Of a stretch of DNA of 38,799 nt, positions 8,513-17,072 are shown in pieces (the stretch's first letter is position 1; each line of letters starts with the position of its first letter). A model generated the notes under the pieces. That model made no database searches and was not told the DNA's origin. It saw only the letters and a list, made by a program, of their open reading frames with translations. Made by a program: the position numbers and the translations under genes. The stretch is from Geobacter sp. (GTDB taxonomy: Bacteria > Desulfobacterota > Desulfuromonadia > Geobacterales > Pseudopelobacteraceae): NCBI GenBank assembly GCA_009886055.1, contig VFJM01000157.1:1-38799 (forward strand). The letters are read 5' to 3'.

Positions 8513-9337
8513 TCAGCACTGCTTCTGGATCACCAGCAGCAGCGCCACCAGCAGCGGGAAACAGTTGATATAGGGAAAAAGCAGGTTTCCCGAGCGAAAC
8601 AGGGAAAGAAACACGAGCGGCACCGGAAAAAGGGCATACCACAGTGCGCCGGGGCGCTCGATGAGGCCAAAGGCCGGCAGGAGCATGGCACCCGCAGAGA
8701 AGGCAACCATCCAGAGCCAGAAATATGAGCCGAGGCCCGTATTGACGTGAATACCGAACAGCGGGATCCCCGCCGACCGGTATTCATCGGCATGACGCCG
8801 CTGGAACAGCCAGAAATGAGGCACCTGCCACAGAAAGAGAAGGCCTGCCAGCATGATGATCCGGTAATCACCGGGGTGACCGCCGGCCATGCACCAGCCG
8901 ACGAGTGGCGGAAATGCTCCGCAGAGCGCACCAATCGGCAGTGCCAGCGATGTTTTTGTTTTCAGGGGCGTGTAGACGGCCAGATACCATACCAGAGCTG
9001 CGGCACCGAGCAGTGCCGTTGCAACACCCCCCGCGACGCCCAGCAGCAGAAGGCCGGTCAGAACCGTACCCGCGCCTGCTGCGGCAGCGCCTGCTGGTGT
9101 CAGCTGCTGCTGCGGTACGGGGCGCATCCGGGTCCGGGTCATCCTGGCATCAAGATCACGCTCCAGCACCTGATTAAGCGCAGATCCGCCGGCGGCCAGC
9201 AGGGACACACCGGCAAAGGCAGCCACAGCGGGGAGTATCCCGACAGGGGAAGGAAAAAGGAGATAGCCGGCCACCGCAGAGATTCCATTCAGGAATGACA
9301 ACTTCAGCCGGAATAATGTGGCATGTGCGCGCATCAT
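8513..9337 (-). CDS. ctaB: Protoheme IX farnesyltransferase
   Basis: AAGGSALNQVLERDLDARMTRTRMRPVP (UbiA-type N-x3-D-x2-D) and YTPLKTKTSLALPIGALCGAFPPLVGW; next to cox genes. Confidence 0.93.
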   Translation of the reverse strand: MMRAHATLFRLKLSFLNGISAVAGYLLFPSPVGILPAVAAFAGVSLLAAGGSALNQVLERDLDARMTRTRMRPVPQQQLTPAGAAAAGAGTVLTGLLLLGVAGGVATALLGAAALVWYLAVYTPLKTKTSLALPIGALCGAFPPLVGWCMAGGHPGDYRIIMLAGLLFLWQVPHFWLFQRRHADEYRSAGIPLFGIHVNTGLGSYFWLWMVAFSAGAMLLPAFGLIERPGALWYALFPVPLVFLSLFRSGNLLFPYINCFPLLVALLLVIQKQC

Positions 9338-10251
9338 TTGACGCTTTTTATAAACTCGATCAATGCCGTTACCTGTTCGTCCGGCATATCCGGATTACCC
9401 GGCATGATCGGTGGAAAACCTTCAACAATCGTCGCCGCCGGTTGGCGGATCGACTCCGTCAGGAAAGCTTCGTCAGCGGTAAGCGTGACTGTTTTCCCCC
9501 CCTTTACAACCGTAACCTGACCGGCAAAGAGCCCTTTGAAGGTTGGCCCGACTCCGGGGCTGCCGTCCAGGGAATGGCAGCCGAGACACCCTTTCTCGGT
9601 GGCCAGCTTCCGCCCATCCGGCCTGGCAGCTGCGGTTCCGCGCTTGTCCTCATTAAGCCAGGCGGCAAACTGCGCCTCCGGCAGCGCTTCAACCGTTGTC
9701 ACCATGGCCGAGTGTTGTGTGCCGCAGTACTGGGAGCAGAACAGGTCATAACTCCCCGGTTTCGTGGCCACGAACCAGGCGTAATTGCTCATGCCCGGCA
9801 CCACGTCCCGTTTGACCCGGAAGGCGGGGAGAAAAAAACCGTGGATAACATCTGTGGATATCAGCTCGACCCGCACCGGCTTACCTACCGGCACATACAG
9901 CTTGGGACTGCTCTTGCCGTTGGCGTATCTGAACTCCCAGGACCACATGCGCGCCGTGGCGGTAACCGGAAGGGCCCCCGTCGGAACGGTGCGCAGCACC
10001 AGGTACTCTTTCCAGCCGTACCAGAACATGCCCAGCACCAGCAGGGTCGGCAGTACGATCCAGACTATCTCCAGCCAGAGGTTCCCCTCGGCCTGCGATG
10101 TCGGATGCGGCGCCCGGGAACGGTGGTAACGCAGCACGAAGATCACCATGGTCACGGTTATGCCGAGCAGCAGCACCAGGCAGGCGCCGAAGAGAAACAT
10201 GAAGACCGGGTCGACAGCCGCGGTGGTGGATATGAAAGGCAGTTGGTTCAC
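9334..10251 (-). CDS. coxB: Cytochrome c oxidase subunit II with fused C-terminal cytochrome c domain (caa3 type)
   Basis: CuA motif CSQYCGTQHSAM; C-terminal KLATEKGCLGCHSLDGSPGVGPTFKGL (CxxCH). Confidence 0.93.
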   Translation of the reverse strand: MNQLPFISTTAAVDPVFMFLFGACLVLLLGITVTMVIFVLRYHRSRAPHPTSQAEGNLWLEIVWIVLPTLLVLGMFWYGWKEYLVLRTVPTGALPVTATARMWSWEFRYANGKSSPKLYVPVGKPVRVELISTDVIHGFFLPAFRVKRDVVPGMSNYAWFVATKPGSYDLFCSQYCGTQHSAMVTTVEALPEAQFAAWLNEDKRGTAAARPDGRKLATEKGCLGCHSLDGSPGVGPTFKGLFAGQVTVVKGGKTVTLTADEAFLTESIRQPAATIVEGFPPIMPGNPDMPDEQVTALIEFIKSVK

Positions 10252-10276
10252 GTCATTCCTTTAGGAGCAGGCAACC

Positions 10277-10558
10277 TTACCGGTAGAGTACGTCGAAAAA
10301 GGTGAGGCCGATGAAAATAGCCAGGGTGAGCAGTGCCAGAAACAGCAGCCAGCGCAGCAGCCGCCCTTCGTACTTCATGTGCATGAAGACGGCGATGACC
10401 AGCCCCGCCTTGGCGCAGGCGATAACCAGCGCCCCCAGCACCTTGTACCCCCCCAGCTCCACGCGGGTGATCGCCACGGTCAGGGCGGTCAGGGCCAGCA
10501 GCGCCAGCCAGATGGCGGTCAGTTTTTTGTAACTTATGATGTGATGGTGTTCATTCAT
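10277..10558 (-). CDS. Cytochrome c oxidase subunit IV family protein
   Basis: 93 aa, three TM segments (MNEHHHIISYKKLTAIWLALLALTALTVAITRVELGGYKVLGALVIACAKAGLVIAVFMHMKYEGRLLRW), between subunits II and III. Confidence 0.88.
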   Translation of the reverse strand: MNEHHHIISYKKLTAIWLALLALTALTVAITRVELGGYKVLGALVIACAKAGLVIAVFMHMKYEGRLLRWLLFLALLTLAIFIGLTFFDVLYR

Positions 10559-10568
10559 AATCAGGCCG

Positions 10569-11171
10569 TCACAGAATCAGGTAATAGAGCGGGAAGATGA
10601 AGATCCATATCAGATCGACCAGATGCCAGTACAGCGCCCCGTTCTCCAGGAGAATATCGTTACCGGCATTGACCTCCCCCCCTTTTATCTTCAGTGCGAT
10701 CCAGGCCAGAAGCGCCCCGCCGATCAGTACATGCAGGCCGTGGATGCCGGTCGTAATGAAGTACAGGCTGAAGAAGACCGATTCACCCGGCGGGCCGCTC
10801 TTCAAATGTTCGGAGCCGGGATAGATGCCGTGTCCGATCTTGGCGCTCCATTCGACGTACTTGATGACCATGAAGCCGGCGGCGCAAAGTATCGTCCCGC
10901 CGATCAGAGCCACAGCGCGGCGCAGTTCATCGCGCTGAACCGCGGTGACGGCCATCGCGGCACAGAGACTGCTGGTGAGCAGGATCACGGTGTTGACCGT
11001 CCCCATGATCCAGTCAAGCTGCCTCCCCCCCGCGGCGAACTCCTGCGGGTAGCGTTTGAAATACACCGAGTAGAGCAGAAACATCCCGCCGAACAGCAGC
11101 AGCTCGGTGAACAGGAACAGCCACATGCCGAGCTTGGCGCCGGCGTAGTCTTTGTGCGGGTGGGTGGTCAT
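10569..11171 (-). CDS. coxC: Cytochrome c oxidase subunit III
   Basis: GMWLFLFTELLLFGGMFLLYSVYF...FFSLYFITTGIHGLHVLIGGALL...ENGALYWHLVDLIWIFIFPLYYLIL. Confidence 0.93.
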   Translation of the reverse strand: MTTHPHKDYAGAKLGMWLFLFTELLLFGGMFLLYSVYFKRYPQEFAAGGRQLDWIMGTVNTVILLTSSLCAAMAVTAVQRDELRRAVALIGGTILCAAGFMVIKYVEWSAKIGHGIYPGSEHLKSGPPGESVFFSLYFITTGIHGLHVLIGGALLAWIALKIKGGEVNAGNDILLENGALYWHLVDLIWIFIFPLYYLIL

Positions 11172-12793
11172 CTGCCGATTCCGGTAAAATCATACGGTCC
11201 ATGGGTCACGGTCGGCTCCTCAACAAAATTCTCCGTCGGCGGCGGCGTCGGGATGCTCCACTCCAGCGTGGCCCCACCCCAGGGGTTCCCCTCGAACGGT
11301 GCCCCCCACCAGAGGCCCCGGAACAGGTTTACCAGCATGATGACGAGCCCTGCGGCCAGAATCCAGCTGCCGACCGTGGCAACCAGGTTGAGGGTGGCAA
11401 ATTCGGGCAGATAGTCGTAATAGCGGCGCGGCATCCCCTTCATCCCCAGTACCTGCATGGTAAAGTAGAGTACGTTGAAACCGGTGAACATCAGCGCCCA
11501 GGCCACGACTGCCGGCTTTTCAGCATAGCGGCGGCCGTAGAATTTGGGGAGCCAGTAATGCATGGCGGCGAAGATGGCAAAGCCGGTGCCGCCGAACATG
11601 ACGTAGTGAAAATGGCCAACGACAAAATGGGTGTCATGAACGTGCACATCTGTGGCGGCCGATCCGAGGATCAGGCCGCTTAAGCCCCCGATGGAGAAGA
11701 GCAGGATGAAGGAGAGGGCGAACAGCATCGGGGCTTCGAGAGAGATCGACCCCCGGTAGAGCGTTGAGACCCAGTTGAAGACCTTGATGGCCGATGGTAT
11801 GGCGACGACGAACGTCAAAAAGGAGAAGACCATCACGGCGGTGTCGCTCATGCCGCTGGTGAACATATGGTGCCCCCAGACCAGAGATCCGGCGGCGGCA
11901 ATGGCGATACTGGAGAAGGCTATCATCTTGTAGCCGAAGATCGGCTTGCGGGAAAAGACCGGAATGATGTCAGACACGATTCCCATCGCCGGCAGGATCA
12001 TGATGTAGACCGCCGGGTGGGAGTAGATCCAGAACAGGTGCTGGTACATGATCGGATCGCCGCCACGGGCGGGGTCGAACAGGCCGGCGCCGAGCAGCCG
12101 CTCGGTCATGATCAGCACCAGGGTGATCGCCAGAATCGGTGTCGCCAGAATCTGCACCCAGGCGGTGGCATACAGCGACCAGGTGAAGAGCGGCAGACGT
12201 CCCCAGGTCATCCCCTCGGCGCGCAGCCGGTGGATCGTGGTGACGAAGTTGACCCCGGTCAGGATCGAGGAAAAGCCGACGATAAAAACGCCGAAAACCG
12301 CCAGGGAAACGTTGGTGCCGGTACGGGAGCTGAAGGGGACGTAAAAGGTCCAGCCGGTATCGGGAGCCCCGCCGCCGCTGAAGAGCGACGTCAGTATGAT
12401 AATGGCGCCGGTAATATAGAGCCACCAGGAGAGCAGGTTCAGGCGCGGAAAGGAAACGTCTCTGGCGCCGACCTGTATCGGCATGACCATGTTGCCGAAA
12501 GCGCCCGGTATGCCGGGGATGATGAAGAGGAAGATCATGACCACGCCATGCACGGTGAAGAGGGCGTTGTAAGTCTGCGGTCCCACGATGGTCCGGCCGG
12601 GCGCCATCAGTTCAACGCGCAGGAGCAGGCCGAGCAGGACACCGGTCAGGAAAAAGCCGAAGGTCGCATAGAAGTAGAGCAGGCCGATCCTCTTGTGGTC
12701 AGTGGAGAAAATCCAGGATGTCAGACCGGATTTCCCGGTATCGTTCCAGAAGCAGCTGGGTTGAGCCGTCACTTTTTGCACATTCGAATCCAT
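11168..12793 (-). CDS. coxA: Cytochrome c oxidase subunit I (A2-type, YSHPAV motif)
   Basis: 541 aa; HGVVMIFLFIIPGIPGAFGN, WIYSHPAVYIMILPAMGIVSDIIPVFSRKPIFGY, VWGHHMFTSGM, HDTHFVVGHFHYVMFGG. Confidence 0.95.
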   Translation of the reverse strand: MDSNVQKVTAQPSCFWNDTGKSGLTSWIFSTDHKRIGLLYFYATFGFFLTGVLLGLLLRVELMAPGRTIVGPQTYNALFTVHGVVMIFLFIIPGIPGAFGNMVMPIQVGARDVSFPRLNLLSWWLYITGAIIILTSLFSGGGAPDTGWTFYVPFSSRTGTNVSLAVFGVFIVGFSSILTGVNFVTTIHRLRAEGMTWGRLPLFTWSLYATAWVQILATPILAITLVLIMTERLLGAGLFDPARGGDPIMYQHLFWIYSHPAVYIMILPAMGIVSDIIPVFSRKPIFGYKMIAFSSIAIAAAGSLVWGHHMFTSGMSDTAVMVFSFLTFVVAIPSAIKVFNWVSTLYRGSISLEAPMLFALSFILLFSIGGLSGLILGSAATDVHVHDTHFVVGHFHYVMFGGTGFAIFAAMHYWLPKFYGRRYAEKPAVVAWALMFTGFNVLYFTMQVLGMKGMPRRYYDYLPEFATLNLVATVGSWILAAGLVIMLVNLFRGLWWGAPFEGNPWGGATLEWSIPTPPPTENFVEEPTVTHGPYDFTGIGR

Positions 12794-13674
12794 TATTTCC
12801 TCGACGGGGGTTGTGTGCGCTTTCTGCCGGCAACCACCAGAAACAGCAGAAATCCTCCGGTGCAGAGGATGACAACAGTAGCACTAACCCGCAGGAGATT
12901 AAAAGCATATGTTTTTTGGTCCGGATCGAAGGTAAAGCAGTAATCCACAATCTTCCGGATGGTGGTGCCCGATATGCCGTCACGTGCCTCGATCAGAGCC
13001 AGGGCCAGATCCTTGGCAAGAAAGGTCGTGCCGTAGAGGTAGCGCACAATCGTACCATCCCCGGTGACGATAAGGCTGACAGACGGATGGAGAAAATCCC
13101 GCCCCCGGCGCTGAAAACCAAAGCCGGCCGCATCTGTCAGTCTATGAATATTTTCGACATCTCCGGTCAGAAAGCGCCAGCCATCTTCGGGAAAAGGCGC
13201 ATGCATTGCGGTCAGATAGACACGCTTGAACTTCGAGGCCAGTTGTGGTGAATCATTCTCGTCAAAGCTTACGGAAATGACCCGGTACTCTTCACCCGGC
13301 CTGCTCTTGATCTTGGGGAGAACCTGCGCCAAACCCCACTGCAGATTATAGCAGACATTTGTGCAGCTGTAATATACCGGCAGGATGATGGTCGGGCCGG
13401 TGACCAGTTCAGCCAGCCGGACCGGTCTGCCGGCTTCATCACGGAAGACGATGTCGAGTGGAATTCTGGAACCAAGGCGCTCGTTGATGCCGACAGGCGT
13501 TACTTCGGTACCGTTTGCATCGGCAACGTGCGTGTGCTCCACCCCTTTGTCAGCGCTCCGCGCTTCATTACAGACGAAGAGCAGCGGCAGTACCAGCAGT
13601 GCAGCCCGGCAACGCAGAAAAGACGGGATAGTACCGGTAATGCTGCGCAGGAAAGGGAACCGTTTTTTATCCAT
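12793..13674 (-). CDS. SCO1/SenC family copper chaperone-like protein
   Basis: GPTIILPVYYSCTNVCYNLQWGLAQVLPKI (CxxxC) and DFLHPSVSLIVTGDGTIVRYLYGTTF; stop overlaps the coxA start (TAATG). Start chosen at MDKKRF; the track ORF extends upstream into recD. Confidence 0.9.
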   Translation of the reverse strand: MDKKRFPFLRSITGTIPSFLRCRAALLVLPLLFVCNEARSADKGVEHTHVADANGTEVTPVGINERLGSRIPLDIVFRDEAGRPVRLAELVTGPTIILPVYYSCTNVCYNLQWGLAQVLPKIKSRPGEEYRVISVSFDENDSPQLASKFKRVYLTAMHAPFPEDGWRFLTGDVENIHRLTDAAGFGFQRRGRDFLHPSVSLIVTGDGTIVRYLYGTTFLAKDLALALIEARDGISGTTIRKIVDYCFTFDPDQKTYAFNLLRVSATVVILCTGGFLLFLVVAGRKRTQPPSRK

Positions 13675-15376
13675 TCTGTTCTCCTGCCGCAAGCCGTTCG
13701 GCGAGTCCCGATTTTCTGACCGTGCGCCGGTCGACCGTCTGACGAAAGACCTCTTCCGTACCCCATATTTCAATGGAGCGGCGGGCACGGGTGACCGCCG
13801 TGTAGAGCAGCTCGCGGCTAAGTACTTCCGACAGATGGTCCGGCAGGATCAGCAGCACCCGGTCAAATTCGGACCCCTGGCTTTTGTGGACGGTCAGGGC
13901 AAAGGCGGTATCAAAGGGGGGTAACCGGAGGGTGGAAAGGTGCCGGACTCCCCCCTCCGGGTTTTCGAACCAGACGGCCGGAGTGCCGTCACTCTCCATG
14001 ACCACCCCGGTATCGCCGTTGAACAACCCAAGTTCATAGTTGTTTCCGGTGATCATGACCGGCATCATGCGGAAGCTCGGGGGGTCATTGTTTCGCTCCG
14101 GATCGAGAGCGGCGCCGCAGAGCCTGTTCAGATTTTCTATGCCATACGGTCCCGAGCGGAGCGGTGACAACACCCTGAACGAACCCAGCTCCGCAAGCGC
14201 TTCACCGGGAGAGGCCGCCCGGACATACCCCGCGAAGCCATCCCGGACAACGGTGCTGAAGGCCGCTTCGAACGCCCGGCCGGTCGGCAGCGGGCGCCAG
14301 ATGATGTCCGGGTATTCCCCCGATTTCAGCAGTTCTGTGGCAGCAGCGCTCTCTCCGCCGTTGATCAGGTGACTTAAGGCGGCAATACCGCTGTCGCCGC
14401 CGAAGCGGTAGCTTTTGGTCAGCTGCGTAACCGGAACGCCCCCCTGAACCGCGCTGTCACAGATGTCCGCCAGCACCGCCCCGGCTTCGACCGAGGCCAG
14501 CTGGTTCCGGTCTCCCAGCAGGATGACCCGGGCATCATCACGGAGCGCTTCCAGCAGGCTGGCCATCAGCTGAAGATCAACCATGGATGCTTCGTCAACG
14601 ACCAGGATCTCGCAGGGGAGCCGGTTGTCGCGGGTATGGCGGAAGCCCCCCCCGCGGCTCTGTACACCCAGCAGCCGGTGGATCGTGCAGACTCCGGTCG
14701 GCAGGAAACCTCTGATTTCATCGGGGAGAGCGAGGCGGTCGGCAGCGTGCAGGATCGACTGATGGAGGCGCAGTGCGGCTTTGCCGGTCGGGGCTGCCAG
14801 GGCGATCTCCGGACGGGAATCCCCTGCCACTTCGAGCAACAGGGCCAGAATACGGGCTACGGTGGCGGTTTTTCCGGTGCCCGGTCCTCCGGAAATGACC
14901 GAGAAACGGCGGGTCAGCGCCATCCGGGCAGCCGAACGCTGCAGGTCAACTGCAGGGAAATAGCGGTCGAGAGCGGCCTCAAGGCGGATTTCGTGTATTT
15001 CCAGCGGCAGGGCGCGTGAAAGGATACCCCCCGCGACCTGTTGTTCATACCGCCAGCAGCGGTGGAGGTACAGACGGCCGGCCGGATCAAGCACCAGCGG
15101 GGTATATGCCCCCGGGGCGCCGACGGCGTCGCAGAGCATCAGAGAGTCCCGCCAGTGACGCGCGTCATCCGGCGGCGGTTCCCGCGGGATGGGCAACAGA
15201 GGAACTGCGCAAGCACTCAGCGCCTCGGAAAGGTTGGTACAGCTGTGGCCGCGTCCGGCAAAATAGCTGGCCAGGGCTGCGCCCCACCAGAGTCCGTTTC
15301 CGGGATGCCGGTCGATACGGACGATAAAATCGGCAAAGTGAGTGTCAAGAGGAGAAAGCTTGATTGTTTCAGTCAT
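13667..15376 (-). CDS. recD: Exodeoxyribonuclease V alpha subunit, RecD-type helicase
   Basis: RRFSVISGGPGTGKTATVARILALLLE; LVVDEASMVDLQLMASLLEAL; FALTVHKSQGSEFDRVLLILPD...LSRELLYTAVTRARRSIEIWG. Confidence 0.92.
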   Translation of the reverse strand: MTETIKLSPLDTHFADFIVRIDRHPGNGLWWGAALASYFAGRGHSCTNLSEALSACAVPLLPIPREPPPDDARHWRDSLMLCDAVGAPGAYTPLVLDPAGRLYLHRCWRYEQQVAGGILSRALPLEIHEIRLEAALDRYFPAVDLQRSAARMALTRRFSVISGGPGTGKTATVARILALLLEVAGDSRPEIALAAPTGKAALRLHQSILHAADRLALPDEIRGFLPTGVCTIHRLLGVQSRGGGFRHTRDNRLPCEILVVDEASMVDLQLMASLLEALRDDARVILLGDRNQLASVEAGAVLADICDSAVQGGVPVTQLTKSYRFGGDSGIAALSHLINGGESAAATELLKSGEYPDIIWRPLPTGRAFEAAFSTVVRDGFAGYVRAASPGEALAELGSFRVLSPLRSGPYGIENLNRLCGAALDPERNNDPPSFRMMPVMITGNNYELGLFNGDTGVVMESDGTPAVWFENPEGGVRHLSTLRLPPFDTAFALTVHKSQGSEFDRVLLILPDHLSEVLSRELLYTAVTRARRSIEIWGTEEVFRQTVDRRTVRKSGLAERLAAGEQNG

Positions 15377-15391
15377 AGGGATGTGTCCCGT

Positions 15392-15880
15392 TTATCCGGC
15401 CGCAGCCAGGGTTATCCAGGCCGTGACGGCATATCGTACCAGCTTGCCGGATGCGACCAGCAGCGTAAACAGACCAAAATTGACCCGCAGCATCCCCCCC
15501 ACCAGGCAGAGCGGGTCACCTACGATCGGCAGCCAGGAAAAAAAGAGCGAAAAGGCGCCGTAGCGGCGATAATACTGCCTGGCCCGTTCCTGCTGCTGCG
15601 GGGAAACCCGCAGGACCTTTTCAATCAGCCAGCTGCCGCCGCCGATTCCGATCAGATAGGTCACAACGCCACCCAGATAATTGCCGACGGTAGCGATGGC
15701 AACGGACGACAGCGGGTCGTAGCCGCCAGCCAGCATCATCACCAGCAGCCATTCCGACCCGAGCGGGATCAGTGTCGAGGCCAGAAAGCTCATGAAGAAC
15801 AGAGACGCATAGCCGGGCTGGTTGAGCCAGTCATGCAGCATGACAGTATATGTCAGAAATTGGTTGTCAAAATGACTCAA
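15392..15880 (-). CDS. YqaA/DedA-like (VTT-domain) membrane protein
   Basis: MSFLASTLIPLGSEWLLVMMLAGGYDPLSSVAIATVGNYLGGVVTYLIGIGG...FFSWLPIVGDPLCLVGGMLRV. Confidence 0.85.
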   Translation of the reverse strand: MSHFDNQFLTYTVMLHDWLNQPGYASLFFMSFLASTLIPLGSEWLLVMMLAGGYDPLSSVAIATVGNYLGGVVTYLIGIGGGSWLIEKVLRVSPQQQERARQYYRRYGAFSLFFSWLPIVGDPLCLVGGMLRVNFGLFTLLVASGKLVRYAVTAWITLAAAG

Positions 15881-15904
15881 ACCGCTACAATACTCCCTGA
15901 TGCC

Positions 15905-15976
15905 AACCCCCCTCTATCCCCCTTATCAGGGAAGCCTTTTAGCCTCCCCTGATAAGGGGAGGTTTGGAGGGGCTTG
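15905..15976. repeat. Intergenic interspersed-type inverted repeat
   Basis: AACCCCCCTCTATCCCCCTTATCAGGGAAGCCTTTTAGCCTCCCCTGATAAGGGGAGGTTTGGAGGGGCTT. Core arms CCCCTTATCAGGG / CCCTGATAAGGGG are perfect 13-mers, with outer imperfect C-rich/G-rich arms. Confidence 0.75.
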
Positions 15977-16034
15977 GTACTGATCTATAGTGCAGACATT
16001 GTAGCAATAAATTCAGATTCGGCAAGGAAGAACC

Positions 16035-17072
16035 ATGCTGAAAGGAAAACCGGCGAAAAAATATTCCCAGGCGGGACGGCTGCATTCGATCATCCGGCTG
16101 CTGGAAACCAGGCGCGGCCTGACACTGGACGAACTGGCCGAAGAGTGCGACGTCGATCGGCGCACCATTCACCGTGACCTGAACGCTGTGGAGCAGGCCG
16201 GCTACTCGTTGACGGCCGAGTGGAACGAGGGGAAAAAGGTCTACAGTTTTCTGGCCAGGTCACGCAACCTCCCCCCGATTACCTTTACCCTCCCGCAGCT
16301 GATGTCGCTCTACCTGCTCCGCTCGCTCGGGGCACATCTGGCCGGCACCCCGTTTCAGGCCGAGATAGATGAACTGTTCAAAAGCATCCATTCGATCCTT
16401 CCCGATCGCCATGCCGCGCATCTGGAACGGATCGCGCGGGTTTCCTTGCCGCTTCTGCACGGAGCGCGTGATTACTCGCCGTCGGCGCCCTTTGTTGGCG
16501 ACCTGCAGAAAGCGCTGCTGCAGCAGTACCGCATCCGGCTGAACTATGCCAAGAAGGGGAAAGATGAGATCGAAGACTATGAGGTTGACCCCTATACGCT
16601 GGTCTTCCACAAGGGGGGGATCTATCTGCTCGGGAATGCTCACAACCGTTCCGGCATGCGCCTTTTTGCCCTGGAGCGTATCCGCGGGGTAGAGGTCACC
16701 CGCCAGCGCTTTGAGATCCCGGACAGCTACCAGCCGGAGGCCCATTTCAGCAGCGCCTTCGGTCTGGTGAGCGACACCCCGATGAAGGTGCGGGTCCGCT
16801 TTTCCGCCGGGATCGCCCACGCGGTCAGGGATCGGATCTGGATGCCGGGGCAGAAAATCGGCAGCGATGTCGAAGGGAGGGTAGTCGTCGAATTCGAGGC
16901 GGCGGGTCAGATGGAGCTGGTATCGTGGATCCTTTCCTACGGGATTCATGCTGAGGTGCTTGAACCGGCGGAGCTGCGCAAGGAGGTCAAGCGTCAGGTC
17001 AAAGAGATGCGGGAGATGTATCGAGGCAAGGCGAAAACGAAGCAGATGACAGCTTCTAACTTACTACCGTGA
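16035..17072 (+). CDS. HTH/WYL-domain transcriptional regulator
   Basis: GRLHSIIRLLETRRGLTLDELAEECDVDRRTIHRDLNAVEQAGYSL (HTH) and EDYEVDPYTLVFHKGGIYLLGNAHNRSGMRLFALERIRGVEVT (WYL region). Confidence 0.9.
   Translation: MLKGKPAKKYSQAGRLHSIIRLLETRRGLTLDELAEECDVDRRTIHRDLNAVEQAGYSLTAEWNEGKKVYSFLARSRNLPPITFTLPQLMSLYLLRSLGAHLAGTPFQAEIDELFKSIHSILPDRHAAHLERIARVSLPLLHGARDYSPSAPFVGDLQKALLQQYRIRLNYAKKGKDEIEDYEVDPYTLVFHKGGIYLLGNAHNRSGMRLFALERIRGVEVTRQRFEIPDSYQPEAHFSSAFGLVSDTPMKVRVRFSAGIAHAVRDRIWMPGQKIGSDVEGRVVVEFEAAGQMELVSWILSYGIHAEVLEPAELRKEVKRQVKEMREMYRGKAKTKQMTASNLLP

Noticed and set aside
9295-10305. 336-aa plus-strand ORF opposite coxB
   Set aside because: Antisense shadow of subunit II; no recognisable motifs.
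11867-12943. 358-aa plus-strand ORF opposite coxA
   Set aside because: Low-complexity DRG/H-rich translation, antisense to a clear coxA; a composition artefact.
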